Below are positions 26,038 to 36,000 of a stretch of 64,000 nucleotides of DNA, piece after piece (the stretch's first letter is position 1; every line of letters begins with the position of its first letter). The translations under genes and the position numbers were made by a program. Under the pieces are notes generated by a model, which was given only the letters and a program-made list of their open reading frames with translations, was not told the origin of the DNA and ran no database searches. This DNA comes from Teredinibacter franksiae (GTDB taxonomy: Bacteria > Pseudomonadota > Gammaproteobacteria > Pseudomonadales > Cellvibrionaceae), in contig NZ_JACJUV010000001.1 in the NCBI RefSeq assembly GCF_014218805.1, forward strand, positions 558,001 to 622,000, written 5' to 3'.

Positions 26038-27528
26038 ATGAAAAAACCACCCGCTCTTACCTTTACCGCCAAGTGCCTCACCCTCACTTTTACATTGGCG
26101 GCAAGCCACTTGAGCTACGCCGATTTATCCGACCTAGAAGGTGAGTTCACATCACAACTGGAGGAGTATTCCGCCGCTTCCGTGCAGGGGACCTATGCGG
26201 TTCTACAGGAACATGGCTGCACCGACGAACAACGCGGCGCTACACAGGCCTGCGATGAAGCCACCTTTCGAACCTGGAGTACCGTGCGCGAGCTGGTTCA
26301 TACCGCCAACGACTTAACGGGCGCTGGGCCTACGCTGTATAGCTTAGGGCTGGACCTTGAAGGTTTGGGCTTTGCCATGCGTTGGACCGCCGGCGAGGAA
26401 TTTTCTACCCAGGGCGATATGTCTACCAACTTCCTTCGTGGCCAAATGACAGGATTAGCCAGCCGTATGACAGCACTTCGCGGCGGCACCGGTAGTATTG
26501 CCATGGGTGCGACGAATCAAAACAACCTCATTGCCCTTGGACACGAAGGCCCGCTCGGCGGCGGTGCGGGCAGCGACTTAAATGCTCAATGGTCACGCTG
26601 GGGGTTCTTTCTGAATGCCGATTACACCAGCGGTGATCGCACGGCCACCGAACGAGAAGACGCCTTCGACTTCGACGGCACCGCCATTAACACCGGCGTA
26701 GATTATCGTTTCTCTCTCAATTGGGTGGGCGGGGTTATGCTGGGGCACCAGAGTGAAACCGTGGAGTTCGACCCCAATCAAAGTATTGTCGAAGGTACCG
26801 TTGATATGACCGGGCTGTCCTTGCAACCCTATATGCTATATAGCGGCGAACGCTTATTTTTTAGTGCCGCTGTCGGCTTTCAAAGCATGGACTTCGATAC
26901 TGAACGCACGATCTCCTACCCTTCGTTAAACCCGCAAATAGAAAGTACCGATACCGTCGCTATTAGCGGCACTAGCGCATCATCCTATACCTTCAGTTCT
27001 ACCTTGGGTTATAGCTTTTTCCAACACAGTGCTTTTGGTATGGAACCGTTTGTTGCGCTTAACTATCGCAGTGTTTCCGTTGACGGCTATAGCGAAACCG
27101 ACATTGAAAATGAAGGCCATGCATTCATCGTGGCAGAGCAATCGTTTGGTTCCACAGAATCCACACTGGGACTGAAATTTAATTACCTACTCACACCGAA
27201 TTACGGTGTTTTTATCCCTTATGTGGATATTGAATACCGCACCCAGCACGATACCGCCCCTCGTCAAATTAATGCCCAATATGTGGATGTTGCTGACATC
27301 GTTGCAGGCGAATCAGCAACCGTTTTCTCCTTGCCCACCGACGAACTCGACAGCAACTACATGACCTTCACCGTTGGTATGTCCGCCGTATTAAGAGGCT
27401 CTAGCCAGAAAAACGCCGACGGCGCTGCCAGCGGTGGGCTGCAAGCCTTTATCCAATATAGAGAATTTATCAATTTAGAGTATTACAACCAAAGCCAGAT
27501 CTCTGGTGGTTTACGTTACGAATTCTAA
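26038..27528 (+). CDS. Outer-membrane autotransporter-type beta-barrel protein
   Basis: This 496-residue protein has a cleavable signal peptide (ends near SHLSYAD, residue 29), a short passenger-like region with a Cys pair (HGCTDEQRGATQAC), and a C-terminal ~300-residue barrel with alternating strands (WGFFLNADYTSG, NWVGGVMLGHQSE, LSLQPYMLYSGERLFFSAAVGF). It ends GGLRYEF, the terminal aromatic expected for outer-membrane assembly. The pattern fits the autotransporter barrel superfamily. The next gene begins 30 bp downstream, so the two form an operon. A role as conduit or anchor for the downstream lipoprotein is inference. Confidence 0.85.
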   Translation: MKKPPALTFTAKCLTLTFTLAASHLSYADLSDLEGEFTSQLEEYSAASVQGTYAVLQEHGCTDEQRGATQACDEATFRTWSTVRELVHTANDLTGAGPTLYSLGLDLEGLGFAMRWTAGEEFSTQGDMSTNFLRGQMTGLASRMTALRGGTGSIAMGATNQNNLIALGHEGPLGGGAGSDLNAQWSRWGFFLNADYTSGDRTATEREDAFDFDGTAINTGVDYRFSLNWVGGVMLGHQSETVEFDPNQSIVEGTVDMTGLSLQPYMLYSGERLFFSAAVGFQSMDFDTERTISYPSLNPQIESTDTVAISGTSASSYTFSSTLGYSFFQHSAFGMEPFVALNYRSVSVDGYSETDIENEGHAFIVAEQSFGSTESTLGLKFNYLLTPNYGVFIPYVDIEYRTQHDTAPRQINAQYVDVADIVAGESATVFSLPTDELDSNYMTFTVGMSAVLRGSSQKNADGAASGGLQAFIQYREFINLEYYNQSQISGGLRYEF

Positions 27529-27558
27529 TTTTACTCATTGGCATATAAGGACATAACC

Positions 27559-30500
27559 ATGATGCACTCAAGACTGGTTTTTATACTCACGCTACTGCTA
27601 GCTGCGTACGGCCTCGCAGGCTGTAAAAAAGAAAACACAAACACCGATAAACCCCCGATCGCCAGCCTCACAATTCTGGGAACCGCAATCACTAACAACA
27701 CGTTTGTGACGCGTTCAGGCAGTGATGTTTTAGTGAGCGCAAAAGACAGTGAAGGCGTAGACGACCCTATCCTCACCTACGAATTCACGGCCATATCAGT
27801 CAATAATACCGATCTCGAACTGGCGGATATCAACACTTCACTGCTGGAACGTACACGCAATACAAAAGCGTTCAAGACACCTGAAGTAGATAAAGAAACG
27901 GTAATTGAATTTCAACTCACCGTTTCAGACTCCGACCAAGTAGAGCGAAGCACAACAGCAACCTTGGTGATTCTTCCCACTCAAGATGCGGATGTTTTTC
28001 TCACTCAAAAAGCCGTTAACGACCCGGAGCACAACACCTATTTACTCGCCGTTGCTCTCGACCTTGCAGAAGCTGAAATATCAGCGTCAAACTACACCGT
28101 ATTAATCGAAAATTTCGCTGAATGGTCGCCCGCGTTTCCCCACACCGACTGTCAGTACGGTGCATCAAACAATTTGTGCCGACGTTTAATCAGTAGCGAA
28201 ATCGTCAGTGGTGAATGGCAAGCGGGTTTAACCTTCGAGCAGGTTAACGCCGAAACCGCAGCTAACGCTTACTTTAACCCTCGCCACCGTATCGACATGC
28301 CCTTTATTGATGTTGATGAGATTAACCGTCACTACGATATTGGTGCAGCCTGTGAAACGAACGAACTGCGCTGCATGCGGTTGGAGCTAGATAAAATCGA
28401 CCAAGCGCAAACGGTACAACAGTTTTCCTTTGTCAGCGCCAGCAGTCATGCCCGCCTGTTGATTCTGGAAAAAGACAGCGAGCAATATGTGGATTCCGGC
28501 CTGCTATGGCTTAGCACGCGCAGCGACGATAGCACCCAGAACGTGGATGTCGACCTTATTCGTCGCTCACAAAATATTGAAAGCTTTGCCTCTGCCAATG
28601 CCTACTACCGCATGATTGACCCACTAGACCAGGCAACCACTCTAACGGACTGGCTGAACCACAGAGGCTTTGTTGCTGGCGTAGAAAGCGAACCCAATTT
28701 CGCTCACGCCACCTACGTGAATAATTATGACCTTGGCTTTGGTCGCGATATGGTTATGCGCAAAGACGACTGCGGAAACGTCTACAGCTATGTGGATAAT
28801 TACCCCACCCTAGAACTCGCACTCCAGCATCGCAATAGCTTCGCCACCGTTGTTATGGAATACAGCTCATCCAACACCGCGCTTACGTGCAACCAGCAAG
28901 ACACTAAGTTTGTAAAGTTTTATGCCTATGTGCCCAATGATTTTACCGGCGAGATGGTGCGCGCAAGCAGCATGAATTTTGATGGTCGCGGTGAAAAATA
29001 TATGCCGGGCGTTTGTACTGTTTGTCATGGCGGTACGCCCTACAATACCAATAACGCCATGAACCCCGCGAGCGTTGTCGAATTTGTCAGTACGCTCGCT
29101 GACGACGCCAACATTATCGCCGCCGTGGATGCTCTCGACAGTGAGCGTGTCGCCACTATGGCGAACCTCAACGCCACCTTTATGCCGTTTGATCTCAATG
29201 CTTTTCTTTATGCAGAAGAGGACGACCTCAACCTCACAGACCCTTACCTCAATTCGAGCTTGCTGACCAACATCGACACCGCCAGCTACTCAAAAGAAAA
29301 CCAGCTCGGCGCGTTCCGACAGTTCAACAAGAACGTACTCTCCACCTATTTAGATGCGCGCAACAACGAAACCGAAACAAACAACGAGACCGAAATAAAC
29401 AACAACGAGGGCGACGAATCTTCCCGCTGGGACGCCCCGATTAATTTAATCAATAGTTGGTACAACACCAGTATTGACAACCTAGAACAACTCGACACTA
29501 TTGATACCCAGAATTTCCATGGCGATGCCGTGCTACCGGGCTGGGAAAATCAGACCGATATCTATCACGATGTTTTTGCCAAATACTGCCGCGCTTGCCA
29601 TATTCAGACCGATCAAACGCGCGTGAACTTCGCTACAGCGGAAGAGTTTCTGGGCGAAATTGACATAGAAACAGGGTTGCCGGCCAATTTCAGTAAAGTG
29701 GTGGAACAAGTGCTTTCTCGCGGACAAATGCCCGCGGCACGCTTAACCTACGACCGCTTCTGGGCAGACTTCAACGGCAATACCGCTTCCGCCGGAGAAC
29801 AGCTAGTGGATGTACTGACCCAGTACGACCCCGGTTTAGCGCAAACACCACTTACGTCTATTGTCAGTATCGATGCGGTTATTCAGGACAACAACAATAA
29901 ACCCTCCGCCAACCTTGATGGCAGTGCCAATGGCACCGATCAGCAAATCCGCATACTGGCTAGCGGCCTCATCGACACCGCCTTTGAATGGGAACTGACT
30001 AACGACTGCAGCGAAGATACCTTCCTGCACGGTGCAAAAACCACCGCAGCCAGTTTTGTAACCGCCACATCGCCTTGCCAACACCGTATAAGCTTGGCCA
30101 TAAATGGCGAAGAGCAAGACACCCAAACCATTCTGGTCGACCGCAAACCCGTCACCCGAGAACTCACCTACACCACCAACTTAGGTCCCAACGATACCGC
30201 CGAGGCGGTTGCCAATTATGTTCCAGGCGATGGCACACTCACACTCGACCTACTCGCCAACCCGTTATTCAGCGAGGCCGATTTTGGCGATGGCAGTGTG
30301 CAAGTGGTCATCAACCATGGCGCAGAGCCCTTCGGTTTAACCATAAATAATGCCGTGCAGTTAGATGCAAACGGGCACGCGCAGGTATTACTGAGTAATC
30401 GCGTTCCGGCAGAAGCCACTGAAATACGTTTTCAATACCAGCTTCAAGATCTGTCCCCAAACGATCAACCTTCAATCGCAGAGGCTACCGGTTTAGTTAC

Positions 30501-31698
30501 TATTCAAGTGGCACCCATAAGCCTGGAGATCAACACGGATACACTATCAGATTCCTCCGTCGGTTTTTCCTGGGCATCAAACCCCGAAGGTCTTACAGCA
30601 GAAACCATTAATATCTATCGCATGACCGGCAACCAAGCAGCTGCACTCGAAGCAGCCGTGGATGCGGGTACCGCAACACCTTTGGCAACCCTCACCAATT
30701 GCCATGTGAATAACGCGAATGTTTGCACTGGTGGCTTCTCGGCCACAAGCTATACCGACACCAGCGTATCGGCCGGTAATAGCTATACCTACGTTGTGGC
30801 AGCCGTGCTAACAACTGAGCCCGACAACAACAATGCAGCAAGCATACGTACCCCCGCGCTCGTCGAGGCGGTGGTAACCCAGCCGGTACTTGCGCTCACA
30901 CCGCAATCCAATGCACCTACCGAAATGAATATTAGCTGGAGTGCACCTTCAGGTTTGGAAACGGGCACCTACACACTCTTACGCTGTAACCGTAGCAACG
31001 GTGCGAGCTGTGAACCGAGCGACGTATTGTTTTCTGGCACCTGCGCACAATCCGTCAATTGTAACGCCAATAATTGGAACCTGGACGACAGTGGCTTAGT
31101 CGCTAATAACCGCTATGCCTATCGTATCGAGGTCACCAGTGGCATTACCCATTCAGCTTCCAGCGTAGAAGACGCCGCCACCTACCCCGCTCCCGCCAAT
31201 GCCGTATCGGTTGGCTCAGCCAGTAGCACCGGTGTTTTGTTTAGCTGGGCTAGCAATGGTAATAACACCACCGGCTTAAGCTATCGCATTAGCGAAGTGT
31301 CAGATACCGGCAACTGCTTTAGCGGCCCACTGACCATTAACGGAAACCTAACCAGCACCACGGCCAATTTCAGTTGCCCCGATAATGTACAACTGCAGAT
31401 ACAAGCACGCGGTTTAGATGGTCAAAATGCTTCCGCAAGTACTTTTGCTTCCGCCCGGCGGTTAGTCACCAAAACCGATGTTGAAAACGAAGCGGATGTA
31501 GTGGCATCGGTATGTAACGATTGTCATACCGCAGCCGTAGCCAAGACGCGCCTAGACAGTTTTGCCGCTGACTGTAGCCTTGATGGCGCGAACACCATCA
31601 CCGGCTGTACCGTGGCAACGGAAACACTCATGAATGGACAAACCCTCACCAACAATTCATTTACCCAATACTTTAAGCGTTGGTTAAATGGCGATTAA
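27559..31698 (+). CDS. Large lipoprotein with three c-type heme motifs and fibronectin-like domains
   Basis: From ATG27559, with AAGGA upstream, this encodes 1379 residues; an earlier TTG at 27538 is less likely. Lipobox LAGC lies near residue 22. Three CxxCH motifs occur: CTVCH at residues 486-490, CRACH at 677-681 and CNDCH at 1319-1323, each in a cytochrome-like context (GRGEKYMPGVCTVCHGG; VFAKYCRACHIQ; VLSRGQMPAARL supplying a possible distal Met). The region about 1000-1290 holds two or three fibronectin-III-like repeats (SVGFSWASNPEG, EMNISWSAPSGL, GVLFSWASNGNN). It is probably an outer-membrane electron-transfer or heme-bearing binding protein. The domain mixture is unusual and the substrate is unknown. 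Confidence 0.85.
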   Translation: MMHSRLVFILTLLLAAYGLAGCKKENTNTDKPPIASLTILGTAITNNTFVTRSGSDVLVSAKDSEGVDDPILTYEFTAISVNNTDLELADINTSLLERTRNTKAFKTPEVDKETVIEFQLTVSDSDQVERSTTATLVILPTQDADVFLTQKAVNDPEHNTYLLAVALDLAEAEISASNYTVLIENFAEWSPAFPHTDCQYGASNNLCRRLISSEIVSGEWQAGLTFEQVNAETAANAYFNPRHRIDMPFIDVDEINRHYDIGAACETNELRCMRLELDKIDQAQTVQQFSFVSASSHARLLILEKDSEQYVDSGLLWLSTRSDDSTQNVDVDLIRRSQNIESFASANAYYRMIDPLDQATTLTDWLNHRGFVAGVESEPNFAHATYVNNYDLGFGRDMVMRKDDCGNVYSYVDNYPTLELALQHRNSFATVVMEYSSSNTALTCNQQDTKFVKFYAYVPNDFTGEMVRASSMNFDGRGEKYMPGVCTVCHGGTPYNTNNAMNPASVVEFVSTLADDANIIAAVDALDSERVATMANLNATFMPFDLNAFLYAEEDDLNLTDPYLNSSLLTNIDTASYSKENQLGAFRQFNKNVLSTYLDARNNETETNNETEINNNEGDESSRWDAPINLINSWYNTSIDNLEQLDTIDTQNFHGDAVLPGWENQTDIYHDVFAKYCRACHIQTDQTRVNFATAEEFLGEIDIETGLPANFSKVVEQVLSRGQMPAARLTYDRFWADFNGNTASAGEQLVDVLTQYDPGLAQTPLTSIVSIDAVIQDNNNKPSANLDGSANGTDQQIRILASGLIDTAFEWELTNDCSEDTFLHGAKTTAASFVTATSPCQHRISLAINGEEQDTQTILVDRKPVTRELTYTTNLGPNDTAEAVANYVPGDGTLTLDLLANPLFSEADFGDGSVQVVINHGAEPFGLTINNAVQLDANGHAQVLLSNRVPAEATEIRFQYQLQDLSPNDQPSIAEATGLVTIQVAPISLEINTDTLSDSSVGFSWASNPEGLTAETINIYRMTGNQAAALEAAVDAGTATPLATLTNCHVNNANVCTGGFSATSYTDTSVSAGNSYTYVVAAVLTTEPDNNNAASIRTPALVEAVVTQPVLALTPQSNAPTEMNISWSAPSGLETGTYTLLRCNRSNGASCEPSDVLFSGTCAQSVNCNANNWNLDDSGLVANNRYAYRIEVTSGITHSASSVEDAATYPAPANAVSVGSASSTGVLFSWASNGNNTTGLSYRISEVSDTGNCFSGPLTINGNLTSTTANFSCPDNVQLQIQARGLDGQNASASTFASARRLVTKTDVENEADVVASVCNDCHTAAVAKTRLDSFAADCSLDGANTITGCTVATETLMNGQTLTNNSFTQYFKRWLNGD

Positions 31699-31743
31699 AC
31701 GAAAAAAAACAGCTAATTAACAGCGAGAATACGCCTAAAAAAT

Positions 31744-31777
31744 AAACACACCCCGGTTAAGAACCGGGGTGTGTTTA
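31744..31777 (+). terminator. Strong terminator after the barrel/heme operon
   Basis: AAACACACCCCGGTT pairs with AACCGGGGTGTGTTT around a 3-base loop, 46 bp after the stop. A long GC stem with flanking A and T runs makes it functional in both directions. Confidence 0.88.
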
Positions 31778-32195
31778 TAGACCATTAGCCTACCTTCAAT
31801 AGCTTTGGGGAATTAGCGGAAAAGGCTAGCTGTTTTTCTATTGGAGCATGCTTTGTAAACGGTTCTATATACAGCCAAAATAAGCTTCTCGGTCAATGGG
31901 GAAAATAACAATTTCCTAATCGAAATAGTTTCCCGCTACCCAATTTCATTTTTGTTATTGTGTCTGTATCATTTTCTGTTTCATTTATTTTTTAACCCTA
32001 TTTGTCAAGGTTAGACTCTAAATTCGAGTCATGCCCGCGAACGCAGGCATCCATTTTCATCCCGCCAATATCGCCTAAATGCAAACGTATCAATTGTTGT
32101 GCTTTTCCCCATCGACATATAAACAATTCGACTTATACCAGATTGGTATAGGACAGAACTAACCAAAATAGGCCGGTGACTGCTAGCTTAAAGGA
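31778..32195. other. Intergenic region with a REP-like copy
   Basis: About 420 bp without a gene. It contains the REP-like palindrome listed separately at 32028-32052 and should hold the promoter of the HExxH protein. Confidence 0.4.
32028..32052 (-). repeat. Isolated REP-like palindrome
   Basis: GTCATGCCCGCGAACGCAGG continuing into CATCC is the same palindrome as at 13930 and as the inner element of the six-unit array (reverse complement). Only one palindrome is kept here. Confidence 0.6.
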
Positions 32196-33233
32196 ATGAA
32201 GGCATTAAATTCACTTTCGATCAGTTCAAGAGCTCTGTTTCGCTGGCATGACAGCAACACGCAGTTAAGTCAGGAACGGGGTCACCCCTATGCTTTAAAA
32301 GAAGGTATGTGTTTGTTTCGTGCGCCCAATTTAGAAGCACAAGACCCGTTATATTTCAAAACGATAGAAAAAGTCGCAAACAATCACAACTGGTACCGCG
32401 GCGGTGACCGCCGAGACCGAAGCCGTTCGAAGCTCCCGCAAAAACGTAACAAATGGCTACCCGCCGCTATACTCGCTTTTTCTGTAGGCGCTCTCACCAT
32501 ACCCCTATCCGGTGACAAATGGATAGACACCAAAAAATGGGGTATCGAAAATGGTCGTCCGATAGAAGCCACCCTACTTGCTATGGCCAAAGTCAAAGAA
32601 ACCTCAATACCCTTACCAAGTTATGTAGCCCCACCAGCCAAACAAAAAAGCGAAATAATTACTAAACTCTACGATCATGTATGGCATAAAAAAATTAAAA
32701 CCATTCTGCATGCACACCTCGATCCTGCCTCCAGTCACCACAATAAAATGGCCAGCGACCTTGACTCCATAGCAAGCTATTACAGCCAATACCCAAACGT
32801 TCGTGCATTAATACGTTCACTTAAATCGAACCGATGGTCATTACGCTACTCAGAGAAAACCTATGAAACACACGTGAAAGGCCGTGCTCTCAGCATTGAA
32901 TCTATGAACGTTCTTTTTGACCCCAGATCCGCTGCGCAATTTAAATTTTACAATGCTTGCACGGAGAAAATACCTTTTTGTGTCGCATCACCAGCCGATG
33001 TGTTATTACACGAGTTAATACACGTTAAAAATATCATCGAAACGCCGGAAATATTCATAGCCCAAGGTGGTATGAACAACGTTATCTACCCTTTTGAACA
33101 CGAGCGAAAAATCATCGACGAAGAGCGAGCCCTTTACCAATCAATGACCGTGCTCGACGGCCTACCCCGACCGCTACGAAGTGAACATACAGGCCGTCAT
33201 GTGCTAGCGGCCTGCGTTACTTGCCTACACTAG
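32196..33233 (+). CDS. Putative zinc metallopeptidase (M91-like HExxH protein) with one membrane segment
   Basis: The protein has 345 residues. HELIH (His272, Glu273, His276) sits in VLLHELIHVKN, a zincin active-site helix; a downstream acidic cluster KIIDEERALY (Glu309/310) could supply the third metal ligand. The context resembles the M91 peptidase family, which includes type III effectors such as NleD. A hydrophobic segment (WLPAAILAFSVGALTIPL, 87-104) separates a basic N-terminal part from the catalytic part. The start is uncertain: AAAGGA abuts ATG32196 directly, so a later Met38 is possible. No secretion-system gene is nearby. Peptidase activity is inferred from the motif. Confidence 0.65.
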   Translation: MKALNSLSISSRALFRWHDSNTQLSQERGHPYALKEGMCLFRAPNLEAQDPLYFKTIEKVANNHNWYRGGDRRDRSRSKLPQKRNKWLPAAILAFSVGALTIPLSGDKWIDTKKWGIENGRPIEATLLAMAKVKETSIPLPSYVAPPAKQKSEIITKLYDHVWHKKIKTILHAHLDPASSHHNKMASDLDSIASYYSQYPNVRALIRSLKSNRWSLRYSEKTYETHVKGRALSIESMNVLFDPRSAAQFKFYNACTEKIPFCVASPADVLLHELIHVKNIIETPEIFIAQGGMNNVIYPFEHERKIIDEERALYQSMTVLDGLPRPLRSEHTGRHVLAACVTCLH

Positions 33234-33689
33234 CAAAGACCACTTACGCGCTTGAGCTATCGAATGAGGGGAAATAGGCGCTGATTTTTGCCGTCAGTCT
33301 AATGTGTGATTGATTTTCTCTACCGGAGCGGAGACCCTCCTGCGCCCACGAAACGCAATAGCTGATAAATTGCCAAGCAATAGAAGACAAGTGTAAAGAA
33401 TGCTTCAAGGGGAACCCCCGTATAAAAAATCTTTCCCGCTCGACAGAGCGTACTTAAGCTTGTGTTAACGGATAGCTCGGCCGGTACTATCCACCGGCTG
33501 AACATATTTATGTAAGTTAAAAGGCTAGGCCCTACGGCACAGCGTTTTCAGGTTGCCGACAAACCCCACAAATCTTCACGGTTGTGTGTCGAAATGTTTC
33601 ACTCCGCGGGATTGTCTGCTGGAACCAGTAGCAATTTTTCGCCAAATGACCTTCAATGGGCCTTCTCAAGGGGAGGGTTAGGTTGGCTA
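33234..33689. other. Intergenic region upstream of the two-component system
   Basis: About 450 bp without an accepted gene; the 36 codons upstream of ATG33690 are open but do not look like protein. It should contain the promoter of the kinase-regulator operon. Confidence 0.4.
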
Positions 33690-35108
33690 ATGATAAGGTT
33701 TAAAGTAGGTACTAAACTATGGTTCGCATTTGTTGGCACTATCACGGTTTGCGTGCTGGCTCTTTACTTGCTATTACACAATAGTCTCCGTCAGGGTTTT
33801 CTTGACTATACCTCACAACAGTCTGTCCAGCGGCTGGAGATATTACGGGGCGCACTGGGAAATCTTTACCGAGAGGAAGGCTCATTTAAAACACTCGCCT
33901 CAGAGCCTTCTCGCTGGCTGAACCTGAAAGACATTATTTTCTCTGAAACGGATACACTGTTTGCCAATACCCCACAGCCCCATAGTGCCGCCGAGACTTC
34001 ACCTCAGGCCTATTATCGGGCGTTTGTTACCAGTATAAGTTTGCAAGACGCCGATAAACAAATGCTACTTGGTGTATCCAAACCCAACCAAACGCTAAAT
34101 TGGATACCTGTAACCAGTACTAATCAGTTGGTGGGATATATCAGCTTTGTTAAGCCAGTAGTAGTGAGTCGCATGCAGGATAAGCGTTTTATCCAGCAGC
34201 AATTCAAGGTGTTTAGCATTATCAGTTTGTTGGTTTTAGCCATCGCAACGTTGGTTGCTACATTGTTTTCACGACGCATCAGCCTGCCCCTTACTACGCT
34301 TGCGAAAAATGCTCAGGCACTAGCCGCAGGTGATTACTCGCGAAGAATACCGGTCGCCAGCCGCGATGAGATTGGCCAACTGTGCAATAGTTTTAATCTA
34401 CTGGGTGAAGCGCTTGATGCTCACCAACAATCTCAGGCCCATTGGGTAGCTGATATTTCCCATGAAATACGTACTCCCTTGTCAGTATGGAAAATGCAGA
34501 TAGAAGCCATGCAAGATGGTATAAGACCGCTTAATCAGGAGAGTTTGGCACTGCTATATGGCAAAAGCCTTGAACTAAGCAAGCTAATAGACGATTTGTT
34601 TGAACTCTCGCTTTCTGATGTGGGAGCATTGAGTTATCACAAAGACAAACTCAATATTGGGCCTTTACTTAAAACCTGTATTGAGCATTATCAGGTTAAA
34701 GCTCAGTTGGCGGGTCTAGTACTGAAAGATTGCATTGATAGCTCGCTAAACGTGTCTGTTTTAGCGGATGCCAATCGCCTGCAACAGCTGGTTAGTAACA
34801 TCCTCGAAAACTCATTCCGCTATACTCATACTGGGGGACTTGTTACCGTCAAGCTCAGTGCGGATGATACGCGGGTTAACATAATAATTGATGACAGTGC
34901 GCCGGGTATTCTTGCCGGTCAAGAAGACAAGATTTTTAACCGACTATACCGTATAGAAAGCTCTCGTAGCCGTGATACCGGCGGCGCTGGTCTGGGATTG
35001 GCGATCTGTAAAAATATTGTTAGTGCACACCAGGGCACCATTACCGCAGAGCCATCCGCTCTCGGTGGATTACAAATCTGCATTGATTTACCAAGATTAG
35101 TTTTATGA
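33690..35108 (+). CDS. Sensor histidine kinase of BaeS/EnvZ type
   Basis: From ATG33690 (MIRFKVGTKLWFAFVG) this gives 472 residues. A first membrane helix (about 8-28), a ~135-residue periplasmic sensor region and a second helix (FSIISLLVLAIATLVATLF) precede HAMP (RRISLPLTTLAKNAQALAAG). The HisKA box ADISHEIRTPLSVW holds the phospho-accepting His. The ATPase has N box NILENSFRYT, G1 in DDSAPGI and G2 in GGAGLGLAICKNIV. It probably autophosphorylates in response to an envelope signal and passes phosphate to the regulator encoded seven bases downstream. An earlier in-frame start at 33582 would add a non-conserved segment. Confidence 0.93.
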   Translation: MIRFKVGTKLWFAFVGTITVCVLALYLLLHNSLRQGFLDYTSQQSVQRLEILRGALGNLYREEGSFKTLASEPSRWLNLKDIIFSETDTLFANTPQPHSAAETSPQAYYRAFVTSISLQDADKQMLLGVSKPNQTLNWIPVTSTNQLVGYISFVKPVVVSRMQDKRFIQQQFKVFSIISLLVLAIATLVATLFSRRISLPLTTLAKNAQALAAGDYSRRIPVASRDEIGQLCNSFNLLGEALDAHQQSQAHWVADISHEIRTPLSVWKMQIEAMQDGIRPLNQESLALLYGKSLELSKLIDDLFELSLSDVGALSYHKDKLNIGPLLKTCIEHYQVKAQLAGLVLKDCIDSSLNVSVLADANRLQQLVSNILENSFRYTHTGGLVTVKLSADDTRVNIIIDDSAPGILAGQEDKIFNRLYRIESSRSRDTGGAGLGLAICKNIVSAHQGTITAEPSALGGLQICIDLPRLVL

Positions 35109-35115
35109 GACTGTT

Positions 35116-35805
35116 ATGTTAGCGTTACCTCAAATTTGTTTAGTTGAAGATGAAGTGGATCTAGCCAACTTATTAGCCGACTATTTAAAAGCTAGTCATT
35201 ATGACGTTATTATTTTTAATCGCGGCGACGAAGCTCACAAGTGGCTGGAGGAAAATGAACCAGCACTGATAGTGCTCGATTTAATGCTCCCGGGCATGGA
35301 TGGTTTACAAATTTGCAGGCATCAGCGTCAACGCTCGACTGTGCCGATTATTATGATGACTGCAAAAGTAGAGGAGATTGACCGATTGCTAGGCCTTGAG
35401 CTAGGTGCAGATGATTATGTTTGCAAGCCTGTCAGTGCCCGCGAAATGGTTGCCAGAGTCAAGGCCGTGTTACGGCGCACATACACTGCGCCGCAATCTG
35501 TTGAGCCAGCGTCACAGAGCTTAGTGGTACTCAATGAACAATATATGAGCGTGCGTATTCTTGAGCAATCCGTGGAGCTTACCGGCGTGGAATTTAAACT
35601 CTTTTCGCTGCTCTATTCACAACCCGGTAGAATATTTACCCGTCAGTATATTCTCGACAATATCTATAAGGACTATCGCATAGTGGGGGATAGAACTGTC
35701 GATGGACACATCAAAAAACTACGTAAAAAACTCAATGAGATCAATGGTCAACTTGAATTGATTCGCTCTGTGTATGGATGCGGATACAAATACGAAGCGC
35801 CATGA
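35116..35805 (+). CDS. OmpR/PhoB-family response regulator
   Basis: This 229-residue protein has a receiver domain with acidic pocket (EDEVD), phospho-Asp in LDLMLPGMDG, Thr in MMTAK and Lys in VCKPVSA. The C-terminal winged helix (about 130-228) has VELTGVEFKLFSLLYSQPGR, then recognition helix region DRTVDGHIKKLRKKL and the YGCGYKY wing. It is co-transcribed with the upstream kinase (7-bp gap) and is its cognate regulator. Overall resemblance is to BaeR. The following membrane-protein gene, 180 bp on, is a candidate target. Confidence 0.95.
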   Translation: MLALPQICLVEDEVDLANLLADYLKASHYDVIIFNRGDEAHKWLEENEPALIVLDLMLPGMDGLQICRHQRQRSTVPIIMMTAKVEEIDRLLGLELGADDYVCKPVSAREMVARVKAVLRRTYTAPQSVEPASQSLVVLNEQYMSVRILEQSVELTGVEFKLFSLLYSQPGRIFTRQYILDNIYKDYRIVGDRTVDGHIKKLRKKLNEINGQLELIRSVYGCGYKYEAP

Positions 35806-36000
35806 GTGACGCGTAAAAACGTACACTTTCTGTACACCGAATATCCTCAGTGACACATTTCTTTCACATTCTAGGCATTATTACGCCCCATTTACTCTCT
35901 AATATTTCTTGAAATCTCAGCCCAGCACTCTGGGCTTAAACTGTAGCGCAAGCTCGCCAGCTGCGACCCTGAAAATCAAATTTTTTGAATGAGATATGTC

